Assembly (NCBI RefSeq): GCF_007988945.1
Contig: NZ_BJVC01000006.1
Coordinates: 62,001 to 126,000 of the forward strand
Source of the DNA: Swaminathania salitolerans
GTDB taxonomy: Bacteria; Pseudomonadota; Alphaproteobacteria; Acetobacterales; Acetobacteraceae
Direction: 5' to 3'
DNA: 64,000 nucleotides
Below the pieces are notes generated by a model, which was given only the letters and a program-made list of their open reading frames with translations, had not been told where the DNA came from and made no database searches. Positions 26,451 to 36,023 of the stretch are shown one piece after another. Position 1 is the stretch's first letter. Each line of letters opens with the position of its first letter. Both the position numbers and the translations under genes were made by a program.

Positions 26451-27719
26451 CTAGCGCGGGTCGAGCCGTGTCAGACCGCCCATATAGGGATGGAGCACGG
26501 CGGGAATCTCGATCGCGCCCTCGGCCGTCTGTCCGTTTTCCATGACCGCAATGAGCGTACGCCCGACGGCCAGACCCGATCCGTTGAGCGTATGCACGAA
26601 GGCCGGACCGTTTTCCCCGCGATAGCGGGCATTCATACGACGCGCCTGGAAGTCGCGCGTATTGGAGCAGGACGAGATTTCACGCCATGCCTTCTGCCCC
26701 GGAAGCCAGCCTTCGAGATCGTAGGTTCTGGATGCGCCGAAACCGGTGTCCCCGGCGCAGAGCAACATGCGTCGATAGGGGATCTCGAGGCGCTCGAGTA
26801 TCGTCTCGGCACAGCGGGTCATGCGTTCGTGCTCGGCCTCGCTCTCTTCGGGAAGCGTGACCGAGACCAGCTCGACCTTGCTGAACTGGTGCTGACGCAG
26901 CATGCCGCGCACGTCGCGACCGGCAGAGCCTGCCTCGGACCGGAAACAGGCAGAGAGCGCGGTCATGCGCAGCGGCAGCGTTCCTGCATCGAGGATCTCA
27001 CCCGCCACGCTCGCCGTGAGAGGAACCTCCGCCGTCGGGATCAGCCATCGGCCGTCGGTCGTCCGGAACGAATCCTCGGCGAATTTCGGAAGCTTGTCCG
27101 TTCCATACATGGCGGCATCGTTCACGAGGAGCGGGACAATCGTCTCGCTATAGCCGAACTCGCCGGTATGCACGTCGAGCATGAATTGCCCCAGCGCGCG
27201 CTCGAGCCGCGCCAGCCCGCCCCGCAGGATGGTGAAACGGGCGCCGGACAGTTTCGAGGCCGTCGGGAAATCCATCAGACCGAGGCCTTCGCCGAGCTCG
27301 AAATGCTGCTTCGGCTCGAAATCGAACGCCGGCACGCTGCCCCGCTGATGCACGATGCGGTTATCGGCCTCATCCCTGCCATCGGGCACGGAGTCGTCCA
27401 GCCGGTTGGGCAAGGTCGCGAGAATGCCGACGATCTCGTCATCGATCGCCGAGGCCGTCGTCTCGAGTGCGGCGATCCGGTCGCGCAAGGCAACGGCCTG
27501 CTGCTCGAGTTCGGTCGTATCCGCGCCGCTCCGCTTGCCCTGGCCTATATCCCTGGCAAGGATCTTGCGCTGCGCCTGCTGCTCCTGCAACGCCTGAAGG
27601 GCCGCACGACGCTCCTCGTCGCGACGCACCAGATCCTCTGCGACAGGCGACACCCCCCGGCGGGCGAGAGCGGCGTCGAAGCGGGCGGGGTCGGCGCGAA
27701 GGGCGCGCAAATCGTGCAT
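26451..27719 (-). CDS. serS: Serine-tRNA ligase
   Basis: Class II synthetase charging tRNA-Ser and tRNA-Sec. The 422-residue protein has the N-terminal coiled-coil arm (about residues 30-100, rich in Gln, Glu and Arg) that contacts the long variable arm of tRNA, then the catalytic core with PTAEVPLT, motif 2 [15 protein letters not shown] and motif 3 near the C-terminus ([17 protein letters not shown]). The start ATG 27719 (MHDLRAL) is standard for the family. It is the last gene of the conserved argS-scp-tat-serS block, 22 bases after tatC. Confidence 0.96.
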   Translation of the reverse strand: MHDLRALRADPARFDAALARRGVSPVAEDLVRRDEERRAALQALQEQQAQRKILARDIGQGKRSGADTTELEQQAVALRDRIAALETTASAIDDEIVGILATLPNRLDDSVPDGRDEADNRIVHQRGSVPAFDFEPKQHFELGEGLGLMDFPTASKLSGARFTILRGGLARLERALGQFMLDVHTGEFGYSETIVPLLVNDAAMYGTDKLPKFAEDSFRTTDGRWLIPTAEVPLTASVAGEILDAGTLPLRMTALSACFRSEAGSAGRDVRGMLRQHQFSKVELVSVTLPEESEAEHERMTRCAETILERLEIPYRRMLLCAGDTGFGASRTYDLEGWLPGQKAWREISSCSNTRDFQARRMNARYRGENGPAFVHTLNGSGLAVGRTLIAVMENGQTAEGAIEIPAVLHPYMGGLTRLDPR

Positions 27720-27741
27720 GTCGGTCGGGTTCCCTACCAGA

Positions 27742-28521
27742 TCAGTCGAGGCTCGCAGGGCGCGGTTCCGCGAACCGGGCCGTGACGATCGAGATCTCAT
27801 ACAGAAAGATCAGCGGCACGGCGAGACCCACCTGGGTAATCACATCCGGTGGCGCCAGTACGGCGGCGATCACGAAAGCTCCGACAATGGCATAGCGACG
27901 GAACTTCCGAAGCCCTGCGGATGTGACGATGCCGACCCTGGCCAGCAGGGTCAGGACCACGGGCAGTTCGAAAGCGACACCGAAGGCCAGGATGAGCTTC
28001 ATGACCAGAGAGAGATAATCGGAGACTTTCGCCTGCAGCTCGATATGCATGCCGTGGCTGCCGGCCGGCGCGGTCTGGAAAGAGAGAAAGAACCGCCACG
28101 CGATCGGAAAGATGAAATAATAGGCGAGCGTCGCCCCGACGAGAAACAGGATGGGGGTTGCGATCAGAAACGGCGCGAAAGCCCGTTTCTCGTTCCGGTA
28201 CAGCCCCGGCGCGATGAAGATCCAGGCCTGCATCGCGATGATCGGGAAGGACAGGAAGGCGGCGCCGAAGAACGCGACCCGCACATAGGTGAAAAACGCC
28301 TCCGAAAGAGCCGTGTAGATGAGATGCGGCTCTTCTCCCTGCTGGCGCATGATCCGCGCCAGAGGATCGGCAAGGAAGAGATAGATCTGTTCCGAGAAAT
28401 GATAGCAGACGAGAAAGGCGACGATGAAAGCCGCAAGAGACCAGATCAGGCGCTTGCGCAGTTCGATCAGATGATCGAGCAGCGGCATGGCCTTGTCGTC
28501 GATGGAATTGTCGTTGCTCAT
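27742..28521 (-). CDS. tatC: Twin-arginine translocase subunit TatC
   Basis: Core receptor subunit of the Tat pathway for folded proteins. The 259-residue protein has six hydrophobic segments; the N-terminal HLIELRKRL motif (about residues 16-24) and the FxxAF region before TM2 are recognisable. The start overlaps the tatB stop as ATGA (28518-28521), showing translational coupling. Acetic acid bacteria use Tat for several periplasmic redox enzymes. No tatA gene lies in this cluster. Confidence 0.96.
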   Translation of the reverse strand: MSNDNSIDDKAMPLLDHLIELRKRLIWSLAAFIVAFLVCYHFSEQIYLFLADPLARIMRQQGEEPHLIYTALSEAFFTYVRVAFFGAAFLSFPIIAMQAWIFIAPGLYRNEKRAFAPFLIATPILFLVGATLAYYFIFPIAWRFFLSFQTAPAGSHGMHIELQAKVSDYLSLVMKLILAFGVAFELPVVLTLLARVGIVTSAGLRKFRRYAIVGAFVIAAVLAPPDVITQVGLAVPLIFLYEISIVTARFAEPRPASLD

Positions 28522-29138
28522 GGCGTTTCGATGTCAGTCCGGCTCGGAGAAGCGGCCGCGCGCGTTTCCACGGGAAGATCGATCCCGACGCGACGCCCGT
28601 GATGGATGACCCTTAGGGGCGGGATGATGGCGGGTGCATGCCAGCTGCTCCGCTCCCGCTCGAGACGGCGGGCGCTTGTCGGGGGCAGGATTGCAGGCCC
28701 CCTGGCGGCCTCCTCTTGCGCATGGAGGTCCGGATCTCCACCCATCTCCTCGCCCTGCCCGGAAGGAGCGCGCGGATCGTGGGATATGCCCGGCCCGTGA
28801 TGCGGCAGGATGGGGGCCGTTCCGTGCGCAGGGGAGGAAAGCGAGGGAGGCGGCGAGAAATCGAGACTCCGGCTGATCGTCTGGTCCGAGTCGATCGTGC
28901 GCGCTATGCGATCGCGGAAGTCGAAACGCTTGAGGTCGCGCAGATGCTCGCGCGCCTCTCCCAGATCCGCCTCACGCACCATCTCGTCCACATGGCCCTG
29001 GAACTCGCTCGCCATGCGTCTCACGGCTTTGATCGCGCGGCTCACGCCGCGTATGGCCATGGGCATGTCTTTCGGCCCGATGAAAATCAGGGCCACGACG
29101 ACGATCAGCGCGATCTCCGACCAGCTCAGGTCAAACAT
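28518..29138 (-). CDS. tatB: Twin-arginine translocase subunit TatB
   Basis: Tat component with one N-terminal membrane helix (about residues 7-21, IALIVVVALIFIGPKDMP) including the conserved Glu8 and Gly-Pro hinge, an amphipathic helix, then a long polar tail. At 206 residues it is at the upper end of the family; the tail from about 90 on is Pro/Ser/Arg-rich and poorly conserved. The gene overlaps the scpB stop by eight bases and the tatC start by four. TatA is missing here, so either it is encoded elsewhere or, less likely, this protein serves both roles. Confidence 0.93.
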   Translation of the reverse strand: MFDLSWSEIALIVVVALIFIGPKDMPMAIRGVSRAIKAVRRMASEFQGHVDEMVREADLGEAREHLRDLKRFDFRDRIARTIDSDQTISRSLDFSPPPSLSSPAHGTAPILPHHGPGISHDPRAPSGQGEEMGGDPDLHAQEEAARGPAILPPTSARRLERERSSWHAPAIIPPLRVIHHGRRVGIDLPVETRAAASPSRTDIETP

Positions 29139-29745
29139 GATCGCTCTCCGGCTCGGGTCTGGCAGGATCCTGCGGCATGGTGCCTCTCTGCTGCGTTGTT
29201 ATGCGCCTGTCGCCCCCTGCCCCATCCGGATCGAGAAGAAGCTCGTCGCGCCGCGGCAGGGACTGGAGATCGCGCAGGCCGAACCGCGCGAGAAAGGCCG
29301 GAGACGTTCCCCACAGAACCGGACGACCCGGAACCTCCTTTCGGCCTTTCGGAACGATCAGGGCGTCCTCAATCAGGGCATCGAGGACGGTCTGGCTCAG
29401 CGAGACGCCCCGGATGCTCTCGATATCGGCACGGGTGCAGGGCTGATGATAGGCCACGATCGCAAGGGTTTCCATAGCGGAACGACTGAGACGGCGGGGC
29501 TTTTCGATCACCCGCGTCAGAGCAGGGGCGAATTCGGCACGTGTCCGGAACTGCCATCCTCTGGCGACATTGACGAGTTCCACGGCATGTCCCTCGTAAC
29601 GGGCCTCGATACGCCCGAGCATGACCTCGAGCTCGTGCTCCTCGCCGCCCTGTCCGACCAGGAACTGCCTGAGTGCGTTGTCTCCCACGGGTTCGGTACT
29701 GGCAAAGATCAGGCCTTCGACGAGATGCGACAGATCGTTCATCAT
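29131..29745 (-). CDS. scpB: SMC-Scp complex subunit ScpB
   Basis: Winged-helix partner of ScpA in the condensin complex that organises and segregates the chromosome. The 204-residue protein has the two winged-helix domains, with VEGLIFAS at the start and the conserved ETLAIVAYHQP...IESIRGV segment near residues 90-110. Two adjacent ATGs (29745, 29742) are possible; the first overlaps the scpA stop as ATGA. The C-terminal 40 residues are polar and variable. Confidence 0.94.
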   Translation of the reverse strand: MMNDLSHLVEGLIFASTEPVGDNALRQFLVGQGGEEHELEVMLGRIEARYEGHAVELVNVARGWQFRTRAEFAPALTRVIEKPRRLSRSAMETLAIVAYHQPCTRADIESIRGVSLSQTVLDALIEDALIVPKGRKEVPGRPVLWGTSPAFLARFGLRDLQSLPRRDELLLDPDGAGGDRRITTQQRGTMPQDPARPEPESDHV

Positions 29746-30542
29746 TCCTCTTCTTTTTGCGATGCCCGAAGGAGGATATCGGCAAAACATGCGTCCTGAC
29801 GGAGCTCGACGACGCCGGTTTTCGCCATTTCGAGACCGGCCACGAGCGCGCTCGCCATTGCGGCAGCCCGCGCCCGGGGCGATTCCGCATCGCGCGCGGG
29901 CAGCAGGATGGCCAGACGCTGCCACCCCGCCACCTCGCTCGTGTTGAGAAGGCGCTGCAATGCCGAGACCGCCTCGCTGACCGTCCAGTATCGTGGCCGG
30001 GGTGGCGCGTAGAAGCGCCGTCGTCCCTTGCGGCGCATCATGGCGAGATAGGCCCCGATCAGACCGGGCAGATCGACCCTGAGTCCCGTCCGGTCGATAC
30101 GGGTCATATCCTCTGCGCATCCCCGCGCAAAGACATCCGCACCGAGGCACGGCCTGTCATCGAGCCAGGCGGCAAGCGCGCGGATCGCGTCGAGCTCCCT
30201 CAGGCGTTCCTGCAGAAGTCCGGCCGCCTGTTCCGCCTCGTTATCCGGTTCGGCCTCGGCCGGGAGAAGCAACCGGGATTTGAGCCAGGTCAGCCATGCC
30301 GCCATCACGAGCCAGTCGGCAGCCAGTTCGAGCCGCACCCGATGGGCGCGCTCGACGAAGGCGAGATACTGCTCGACGATCTGCAGGATAGAAATCCGGG
30401 CGAGATCGACCTTCTGGGCTCTGGCGAGATCCAGAAGCAGATCGAGCGGCCCCTCGAAACCCGACAGCGTGAGATGCGGGACGACGATCCCGTCATCCGC
30501 GCCTGTCATCATCGAATCGGCCGGACCAGCCCCGTCCCCCAT
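29742..30542 (-). CDS. scpA: Segregation and condensation protein ScpA
   Basis: Kleisin subunit bridging SMC heads. The N-terminal signature FEGPLDLLLDL is at about residues 28-38, followed by the helical region that binds SMC and a C-terminal winged helix with YWTVSEAVSALQ. Length 266 is normal. The start is taken as ATG 30542, five bases after the SPOR-gene stop; ATG 30512 (MMTGADDG) is an alternative and neither has a good ribosome site, which fits translational coupling to the upstream gene. Confidence 0.93.
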   Translation of the reverse strand: MGDGAGPADSMMTGADDGIVVPHLTLSGFEGPLDLLLDLARAQKVDLARISILQIVEQYLAFVERAHRVRLELAADWLVMAAWLTWLKSRLLLPAEAEPDNEAEQAAGLLQERLRELDAIRALAAWLDDRPCLGADVFARGCAEDMTRIDRTGLRVDLPGLIGAYLAMMRRKGRRRFYAPPRPRYWTVSEAVSALQRLLNTSEVAGWQRLAILLPARDAESPRARAAAMASALVAGLEMAKTGVVELRQDACFADILLRASQKEEE

Positions 30543-30547
30543 ATCGG

Positions 30548-31738
30548 TCAGAAAACAGCCGGTGTGCAGGCGATCGAGCGTGCATGCAGTCGCACGCAGA
30601 ACGCTCTGGCGGCCTGAAGACTGTCGAAACCGCCCAGACGCAGACGATAGAAGTTCCTGCCATTGATGACCTTGTGCTCGATCACCGGAGAGCGGCCGGA
30701 CAGGAGATCGCCAGCCTGTCTGGACAGACGCGACCATGTCGCCCTGGCATCCGCTTCGCTTCCCAGCGCGGCGAGCTGGATCATATGCCCGCCGGACTGG
30801 CCCGCGGGAGACTGGGCCCGTGAAGTCTGGGCCTGAGACGACCGATCCTGAGACGACCGATCCTGAGAAGATCGGGGCGCGGCGCGCGAAGCCGCATCCG
30901 GATCCGTCATCCGTGACGGAGCCTTGCCGCCGGATGTCGAGCCGTCCGGTCCTGCTGCACCGGAATGCGGCTCCTCCGGATCGGCCTCTCTTGCGGGCGC
31001 CGGGGGCGTTGTAACGCCGGAAGACTGGCGTCCGGAAGACATCTCCGCAGTGGGTGCGTCCGATACGGGACCGGTTCCGGCCTCCCCGGCAGTCCCGGAA
31101 CCAGCGCCGGGCGTTCCGGCGGGCTGAGGACCGGAAGACGGCATATCGGGCGCTGCCGTTTCTCCCGCACGCGAAGGCGCGCCCTGCGCGGGCTGGCCAT
31201 TCGCCGCCTGCCGTGCGGCCAGCGCTTCCGGACGCGGCTGTTCCGGCGCAGGGGCGAGATGCGCCTCGCCATGGCCTGTGACATCGAGATCCGTCCCATC
31301 GGCCATGATCTGCATCCCGCCCGGATCGGCCGGACGATCCCGGACTGCACCGGGCGGCGGCCCTATGACCGGAATGCCGTGCGACCGCGCGCCGAACAGC
31401 GACCAGCCACCCACCCCGAGAACCAGCACGGCACCCAGCCCGGCGGCACCATAGACGAGCTTGCGGGTCATGGCATCCGAACCGAGCAGGGCGGAAAGAC
31501 CCGCGCTTTCCTTGCGGCGACGGAACACGGGCTCGTCGTCGTAATCCGCGCTCATGCGTTCACGGGCGCGAGAGGCGCGCGGCGGCGCCTCGCCTCCCCC
31601 CGGACCGGGCGACAGGCGGGTATCCGTAAAGCGCGGATCCGCCGATCTGCGGTCGCTTCCGCGTGCCGTCGAACGCTCCCGGTCCCGGGCGTCGTCCGTC
31701 GGCTGTCCGTCGCGCCAGTCAGGCGTGTCGTCGTTCAT
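30548..31738 (-). CDS. SPOR-domain membrane protein
   Basis: A 396-residue protein with a cytosolic charged N-terminus (to about 90), one membrane helix (about 93-113), a long Pro/Ala/Gly/Ser-rich periplasmic linker and a C-terminal SPOR domain (about 318-396, GGHMIQLAALGSEADA to the end). SPOR domains bind denuded glycan strands at the division site, so a role in septal cell-wall work is likely. In related genomes a similar gene lies between argS and nagZ/scpA. The linker includes five 15-bp DNA repeats (SSQDR-type). The start overlaps the argS stop in ATGA. Confidence 0.88.
   Translation of the reverse strand: MNDDTPDWRDGQPTDDARDRERSTARGSDRRSADPRFTDTRLSPGPGGGEAPPRASRARERMSADYDDEPVFRRRKESAGLSALLGSDAMTRKLVYGAAGLGAVLVLGVGGWSLFGARSHGIPVIGPPPGAVRDRPADPGGMQIMADGTDLDVTGHGEAHLAPAPEQPRPEALAARQAANGQPAQGAPSRAGETAAPDMPSSGPQPAGTPGAGSGTAGEAGTGPVSDAPTAEMSSGRQSSGVTTPPAPAREADPEEPHSGAAGPDGSTSGGKAPSRMTDPDAASRAAPRSSQDRSSQDRSSQAQTSRAQSPAGQSGGHMIQLAALGSEADARATWSRLSRQAGDLLSGRSPVIEHKVINGRNFYRLRLGGFDSLQAARAFCVRLHARSIACTPAVF
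30796..30870 (-). repeat. 15-bp tandem repeat, five units, in the SPOR-protein linker
   Basis: Units begin at 30796, 30811, 30826, 30841 and 30856 and alternate between ACTGGGCCCGTGAAG-like and ACCGATCCTGAGACG-like versions. They encode SSQDR, SSQDR, SSQAQ, TSRAQ and SPAGQ on the minus strand. The last two units are nearly identical, which suggests recent duplication. Confidence 0.9.
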
Positions 31739-33540
31739 CGCATCTCCTCAACCGGTTCGACGCCGAGAATGGCCAGCCCGCAGCGCAACACGCTGGCGAC
31801 AGACGCCACCAGCGCGAGTTTGGCCAGGCTCGCGGCGCGGTCGTTCTCATGCAGGAAGCGCAGCGTCGTCTCTTCGCGTCCCCGGTTCCACAAGGCGTGG
31901 AAATCTGCCGCCAGCTCGCCGCAGTAATAGGCGATCCGGTGCGGCTCGCGCGCCTGGGCCGCCCCCTCGACCACACGCGGAAAGGTGGAGAGACGACGCA
32001 GCACCGCAAGCTCGATATCCGAGTCCAGACGGGACAGATCGGCGCCGAGCAACGTCGCCTCGTCGGTCGCATCGGCGCCGAACAGCGCCTCGGCGCTCCG
32101 CATGACCGAACGGCAACGGGCATGCGCATACTGGACGTAGAAGACCGGATTATCGCGCGTCTGGGCGACCACGGCATCCAGATCGAAATCCATTTGCGCA
32201 TCGGCCTTGCGGGTGAGCATCGTGAACCGCACGGCATCGCGCCCGACTTCGTCCAGCAGATCGCGCAGGGTCACGAAAGTCCCCGCGCGCTTGGACATGC
32301 GCACGGGCTCGCCGCCCTTCATGATACGCACGATCTGGCACATGACGACCTCGAACCCGGTCTTGCCGTCGGTCAGCGCGCTGACCGCCGCCCGCATACG
32401 CGACACATAGCCGCCGTGATCGGCACCGAGCACATCGATCAGCACATCGGCCTTTTCGGCCTTCCTGGCGTGATAGCCGATATCGTTGGCGAAATAGGTG
32501 TTGCTTCCATCCGACTTGCGCAGGGCGCGATCGACATCGTCCCCGAATGCGGTGGAACGGAACAGGGTCTGCGGACGCGGCTCCCAGTCCTCCGGGGTTT
32601 TCCCCTTGGGCGGCTCGAGCACGCCTTCGTAGAGCAGCCCTCTGGCTTCGAGCGCCTCGATCGCATCGTTCACGCGCCCGCTGGCCAAAGTCTCGGCCTC
32701 GGACGCGAAAACCTCGTGATGGATGCCCAGAGCCGCGAGATCGGTCCGGATCTCTTCCATCATCGCCCTGAGCGTGGCGCTGCGCACGATTTCGAACCAG
32801 ACGGAAGGATCGGTGGCCTGCCCGTCCGGACCGGCCAGCGTCCTGCCGTGCTCCGCCGCGAGCGCCTGACCGATGGGGATGAGATAATCGCCCTGGTATT
32901 GCAGCCCGGTCGGCGTCAGCGCGGCGAAAGCCTCTGTATCCACCTCCGTACCGATGGCCTGCAGATATCGCCAGTAAGCGGCCCAGGTCAGGGCGATGAC
33001 CTGCGCCCCGGCATCGTTGATGTAATATTCCTTCGTGACCGCGTGGCCCGTCTTCGCCAGAAGATTGGCCAGAGCATCTCCGACGACGGCGCCGCGGCAA
33101 TGCCCGACATGCATCGGCCCCGTCGGATTGGCCGAGACATACTCCACATTGACCCGTCTGCCCGCCCCCATGAGCGACTCGCCATAGCGCGGCCCCGCAG
33201 CGATGGCGGCTCGTGCGACGGATTGCAGCACGTCGGGGCTCAGGGTGATGTTCACGAAACCGGGCCCGGCTGCTTCCGCCCGGTCGACACCGGGCAGAGC
33301 CGAGAGGAGCGGCACGAGATCCGCTGCGATATCGGCCGGGCGACGGCGCGCGAATTTCGAGGCGAGGAGCGCCGCATTCGTAGCCATGTCGCCATGGGCA
33401 GGATCGCGGGCGGGAGTCACTTCGACACGCGCAGCGATCTCGTCGGGAAGATCGGCCACGACAGCGCGCAACGCATCGCGTACCCGGGCCTGGTAGCGGG
33501 CGAAAAGGCAGTCTGTGGTGGGCTCGGTGGTATCGGACAT
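31735..33540 (-). CDS. argS: Arginine-tRNA ligase
   Basis: Class I synthetase charging tRNA-Arg. The 601-residue protein has the N-terminal additional domain, the HIGH-type motif in ANPTGPMHVGHCRG (about residues 130-143), a KMSK-like loop MSKRAGTF, and the C-terminal DALR anticodon domain (QYAHARCRSV). It is the first gene of the conserved block continuing to serS, and its stop overlaps the SPOR gene start. Length is normal for the family. Confidence 0.96.
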   Translation of the reverse strand: MSDTTEPTTDCLFARYQARVRDALRAVVADLPDEIAARVEVTPARDPAHGDMATNAALLASKFARRRPADIAADLVPLLSALPGVDRAEAAGPGFVNITLSPDVLQSVARAAIAAGPRYGESLMGAGRRVNVEYVSANPTGPMHVGHCRGAVVGDALANLLAKTGHAVTKEYYINDAGAQVIALTWAAYWRYLQAIGTEVDTEAFAALTPTGLQYQGDYLIPIGQALAAEHGRTLAGPDGQATDPSVWFEIVRSATLRAMMEEIRTDLAALGIHHEVFASEAETLASGRVNDAIEALEARGLLYEGVLEPPKGKTPEDWEPRPQTLFRSTAFGDDVDRALRKSDGSNTYFANDIGYHARKAEKADVLIDVLGADHGGYVSRMRAAVSALTDGKTGFEVVMCQIVRIMKGGEPVRMSKRAGTFVTLRDLLDEVGRDAVRFTMLTRKADAQMDFDLDAVVAQTRDNPVFYVQYAHARCRSVMRSAEALFGADATDEATLLGADLSRLDSDIELAVLRRLSTFPRVVEGAAQAREPHRIAYYCGELAADFHALWNRGREETTLRFLHENDRAASLAKLALVASVASVLRCGLAILGVEPVEEMR

Positions 33541-33580
33541 TGAAAGCCTTGCGTTCGTGACGTGATTCCTGCTGCCTGTA

Positions 33581-34804
33581 TCAACCGAGCATGGAGAGTT
33601 CCGTCAACCGCCGATGTTCATCCATGGCGAAACGATCGGTCATTCCCGCGATGTAATCGGCCACCACGCGACGACGTTCCCTGTCATCGGCCGCTTTCGC
33701 CCGCTCGCGCCAGCCATCGGGCAGCAGGCTCGGATCCTCCGACAATATTCCGAAAACCTCGCTCGTCGCCAAGCGTGCCTTCCGGGTCATGCGGTTCACC
33801 TTCCAGTGACGATACATCCGGGCATAGAGGAACTTGCGGATTTCCTTGTTGTCGCGCGCGATCGTCTCGCTGAACGCCACCACGGGCCGGGGGGCATGAC
33901 GGATATCGTCCGCAGATTTGGGGCGAAGTGCCTCGATATTGGCGCGCGTCTGGCGGGTGAGATCGGTGACGAGCACATTGATCACCTGACGGATGGTTTC
34001 ATGCCGGATCCGTCGCTCCCGGTCGTATCGCTCGCCCAGCCCCGCATTCGCTCCCTCTCCGCCCCCCTTCGCGCTTTCCGTTGGGCCTCCCCTTCGGGCA
34101 CCTTCCATGGCCCGGCGCAGCGCCTCGCCGACGATGGGCAGCCCTGCGATATCGTCGAATTCGAGCAGCCCCGCACGCAACCCGTCATCCAGATCGTGGC
34201 CGTGATAGGCGATATCGTCCGAAAGCGCCGCCACCTGGGCCTCGGCCGAGGCGTAGCTCTCGAGCGCAAGTGGGTGGCGTGCATCGTATTCGAGCAGATA
34301 GGGGGTCGGACGCCTGACGGGGCCATTATGCTTGGCAAGCCCCTCGAGTGTCTCCCAGGTGAGATTGAGCCCGTCGAAATCGTGGTAACGCCCCTCCAGA
34401 TGGGTCACGAGACGGAGCGACTGGGTATTATGGTCGAATCCGCCCCAGTCCTTCATGCACAGTTTCAGCGCATCCTCACCCGCATGTCCGAAGGGCGTGT
34501 GACCGAGATCGTGCGCAAGCGCGAGCGCCTCGGTCAGATCCTCGTCGAGACGGAGCTGACGGGCCACGGAGCGCGCGATCTGGGCGACCTCCAGAGAATG
34601 CGTAAGGCGGGTCCGGAAAAAATCGCCTTCATGATTGATGAAGACCTGCGTCTTGTACTGAAGCGTACGAAATCCGGCCGAATGGATGACGCGATCGCGG
34701 TCGCGCTGCCAGGGCGAACGGGACGGCGCGTCGTCTTCGGCATGAAGGCGGCCTCTCGCCGTCTCCAGGCGTACGGCATAAGGGGCGACATCCTGGCTGA
34801 TCAT
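33581..34804 (-). CDS. dgt: Deoxyguanosinetriphosphate triphosphohydrolase-like protein
   Basis: HD-domain dNTPase cleaving dNTPs to nucleoside and triphosphate, thus controlling dNTP pools. In 407 residues the HD metal site is formed by His69 in RLTHSLEVAQ and His98-Asp99 in AHDLGHTPFGHAGE, with a later conserved Asp in ALSDDIAYHGHD. The N-terminal SPWQRDRDRVIHSAGFRTL segment is typical of the alphaproteobacterial dGTPase-like subgroup. ATG 34804 is the conserved start; a 74-codon upstream extension runs antisense through erpA and is a shadow. It lies 40 bases upstream of argS and diverges from erpA. Confidence 0.93.
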   Translation of the reverse strand: MISQDVAPYAVRLETARGRLHAEDDAPSRSPWQRDRDRVIHSAGFRTLQYKTQVFINHEGDFFRTRLTHSLEVAQIARSVARQLRLDEDLTEALALAHDLGHTPFGHAGEDALKLCMKDWGGFDHNTQSLRLVTHLEGRYHDFDGLNLTWETLEGLAKHNGPVRRPTPYLLEYDARHPLALESYASAEAQVAALSDDIAYHGHDLDDGLRAGLLEFDDIAGLPIVGEALRRAMEGARRGGPTESAKGGGEGANAGLGERYDRERRIRHETIRQVINVLVTDLTRQTRANIEALRPKSADDIRHAPRPVVAFSETIARDNKEIRKFLYARMYRHWKVNRMTRKARLATSEVFGILSEDPSLLPDGWRERAKAADDRERRRVVADYIAGMTDRFAMDEHRRLTELSMLG

Positions 34805-34862
34805 CGGGTTTCTCCACTTCGCACGCTTTGAGAGCCTGCCTTCGCGCATTATATGGAAAAAC

Positions 34863-35246
34863 ATGAGCCAGACCACGCCCCCTTCCGTCGCAGCGCCCGG
34901 GATGCCTGTCCCGGGACGCTTCTCCGTTTCCTCCGGTGCCGCCGCGCGAATCGCCGAGATCGTCGCGCAGCAACCGCAGCCGGAAGGGCTGGCCCTGCGG
35001 GTCTCGGTGCTCGCTGGCGGATGCAACGGCTTTCAGTACCAGTTCAAGCTGGAGACGGAACGCGCCGATGACGACACGATCATCGAGCGCGACGGGGCGA
35101 CCGTACTCGTCGATCCCGTGAGCCTCGATCTGCTCGAAGGCGCGGAGCTGGAATTCGTCGACAAGCTGATGGGCGCGCATTTCACGGTCAGCAACCCCAA
35201 TGCTGCCTCGTCCTGCGGGTGCGGTACGAGCTTCTCCCTCGCATGA
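34863..35246 (+). CDS. erpA: Iron-sulfur cluster insertion protein (A-type carrier)
   Basis: A-type carrier delivering Fe-S clusters to apoproteins. The 127-residue protein has the three conserved cysteines: Cys54 in GGCNGFQY and Cys118/Cys120 in SSCGCGTSF, with the beta-rich HesB/IscA fold between them (NPNAASSCGCG is the family signature). A 20-residue Pro/Ser-rich N-terminal extension precedes the domain. Its last bases overlap the xth start in ATGA, a pairing seen in other alphaproteobacteria. It diverges from dgt across 58 bases. Confidence 0.94.
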   Translation: MSQTTPPSVAAPGMPVPGRFSVSSGAAARIAEIVAQQPQPEGLALRVSVLAGGCNGFQYQFKLETERADDDTIIERDGATVLVDPVSLDLLEGAELEFVDKLMGAHFTVSNPNAASSCGCGTSFSLA

Positions 35247-36010
35247 GCTTCACTTTCGCGAGCTGGAACGTCAATTCCATCCGCCAGCGCGAACGGCATG
35301 TTCTGGACTGGCTCGACCGCAAGAAGCCGGACCTGCTCTGTTTGCAGGAACTCAAATGCGAGACGGCCCTCTTTCCCCGGAGCTTCGCCGATGCGGGCTA
35401 TCATCCGGTGGTGGTGGGACAGAAAGCCTATAACGGCGTCGCCATGCTCTCGCGCGATCCGGTCGAGCTCCGCTGCGACAAGCTTCCCGGCTTTGCGCAT
35501 GACGCGGCGCGCTATGTCGAGATCGGGGTGGCCGGGATGGTGATCGGCAATCTCTATCTGCCCAACGGCAATTCCGGCGGCGCAACCGGCTTTGCCACCA
35601 AGCGCGCATTTCTCGACGCTCTCGCCGGTCGGGCACGGTCGCTTCTCGATGAGGAGGAAGACTTCCTGTTCACGGGGGATTTCAATGTCTGCCCCACGGA
35701 TGAGGATTACGCCCCGGGTGCATTGAGCCCCGACGATGCTCTTCTCCGCCCCGAAAGCCGCGCCGGATGGCGTCGTCTTCTCTGGCTCGGCCTGACCGAT
35801 GCCCTGCGTGCGGTTGCGCCGTCAGGCCGACATTATACCTATTACGATTACCAGAACGCGGCCTTCCAGCGTAATGCCGGTTTGCGTATCGACCATGCGC
35901 TGCTCTCGCCACGCCTTGCCGAGCGTCTCGTCTCGGTCACCCCGGACCGGGACGAACGCGCGAAGGAACAGCCTTCGGATCATGTCCCGCTGGTGGTCAC
36001 GCTGAGCTGA
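35243..36010 (+). CDS. xth: Exodeoxyribonuclease III (AP endonuclease)
   Basis: Base-excision repair enzyme cutting at abasic sites. The 255-residue protein starts SFTFASWNVNSI, has the metal-binding Glu in LQELKCE, GDFNVCPTDED in the middle, RIDHALLS and the catalytic end SDHVPLVV. Start ATG 35243 overlaps the erpA stop (ATGA); a longer in-frame start at 35219 lies inside erpA and is not needed. It ends 13 bases before the convergent permease gene. Confidence 0.95.
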   Translation: MSFTFASWNVNSIRQRERHVLDWLDRKKPDLLCLQELKCETALFPRSFADAGYHPVVVGQKAYNGVAMLSRDPVELRCDKLPGFAHDAARYVEIGVAGMVIGNLYLPNGNSGGATGFATKRAFLDALAGRARSLLDEEEDFLFTGDFNVCPTDEDYAPGALSPDDALLRPESRAGWRRLLWLGLTDALRAVAPSGRHYTYYDYQNAAFQRNAGLRIDHALLSPRLAERLVSVTPDRDERAKEQPSDHVPLVVTLS

Positions 36011-36023
36011 GAAAAGGTCTCCC

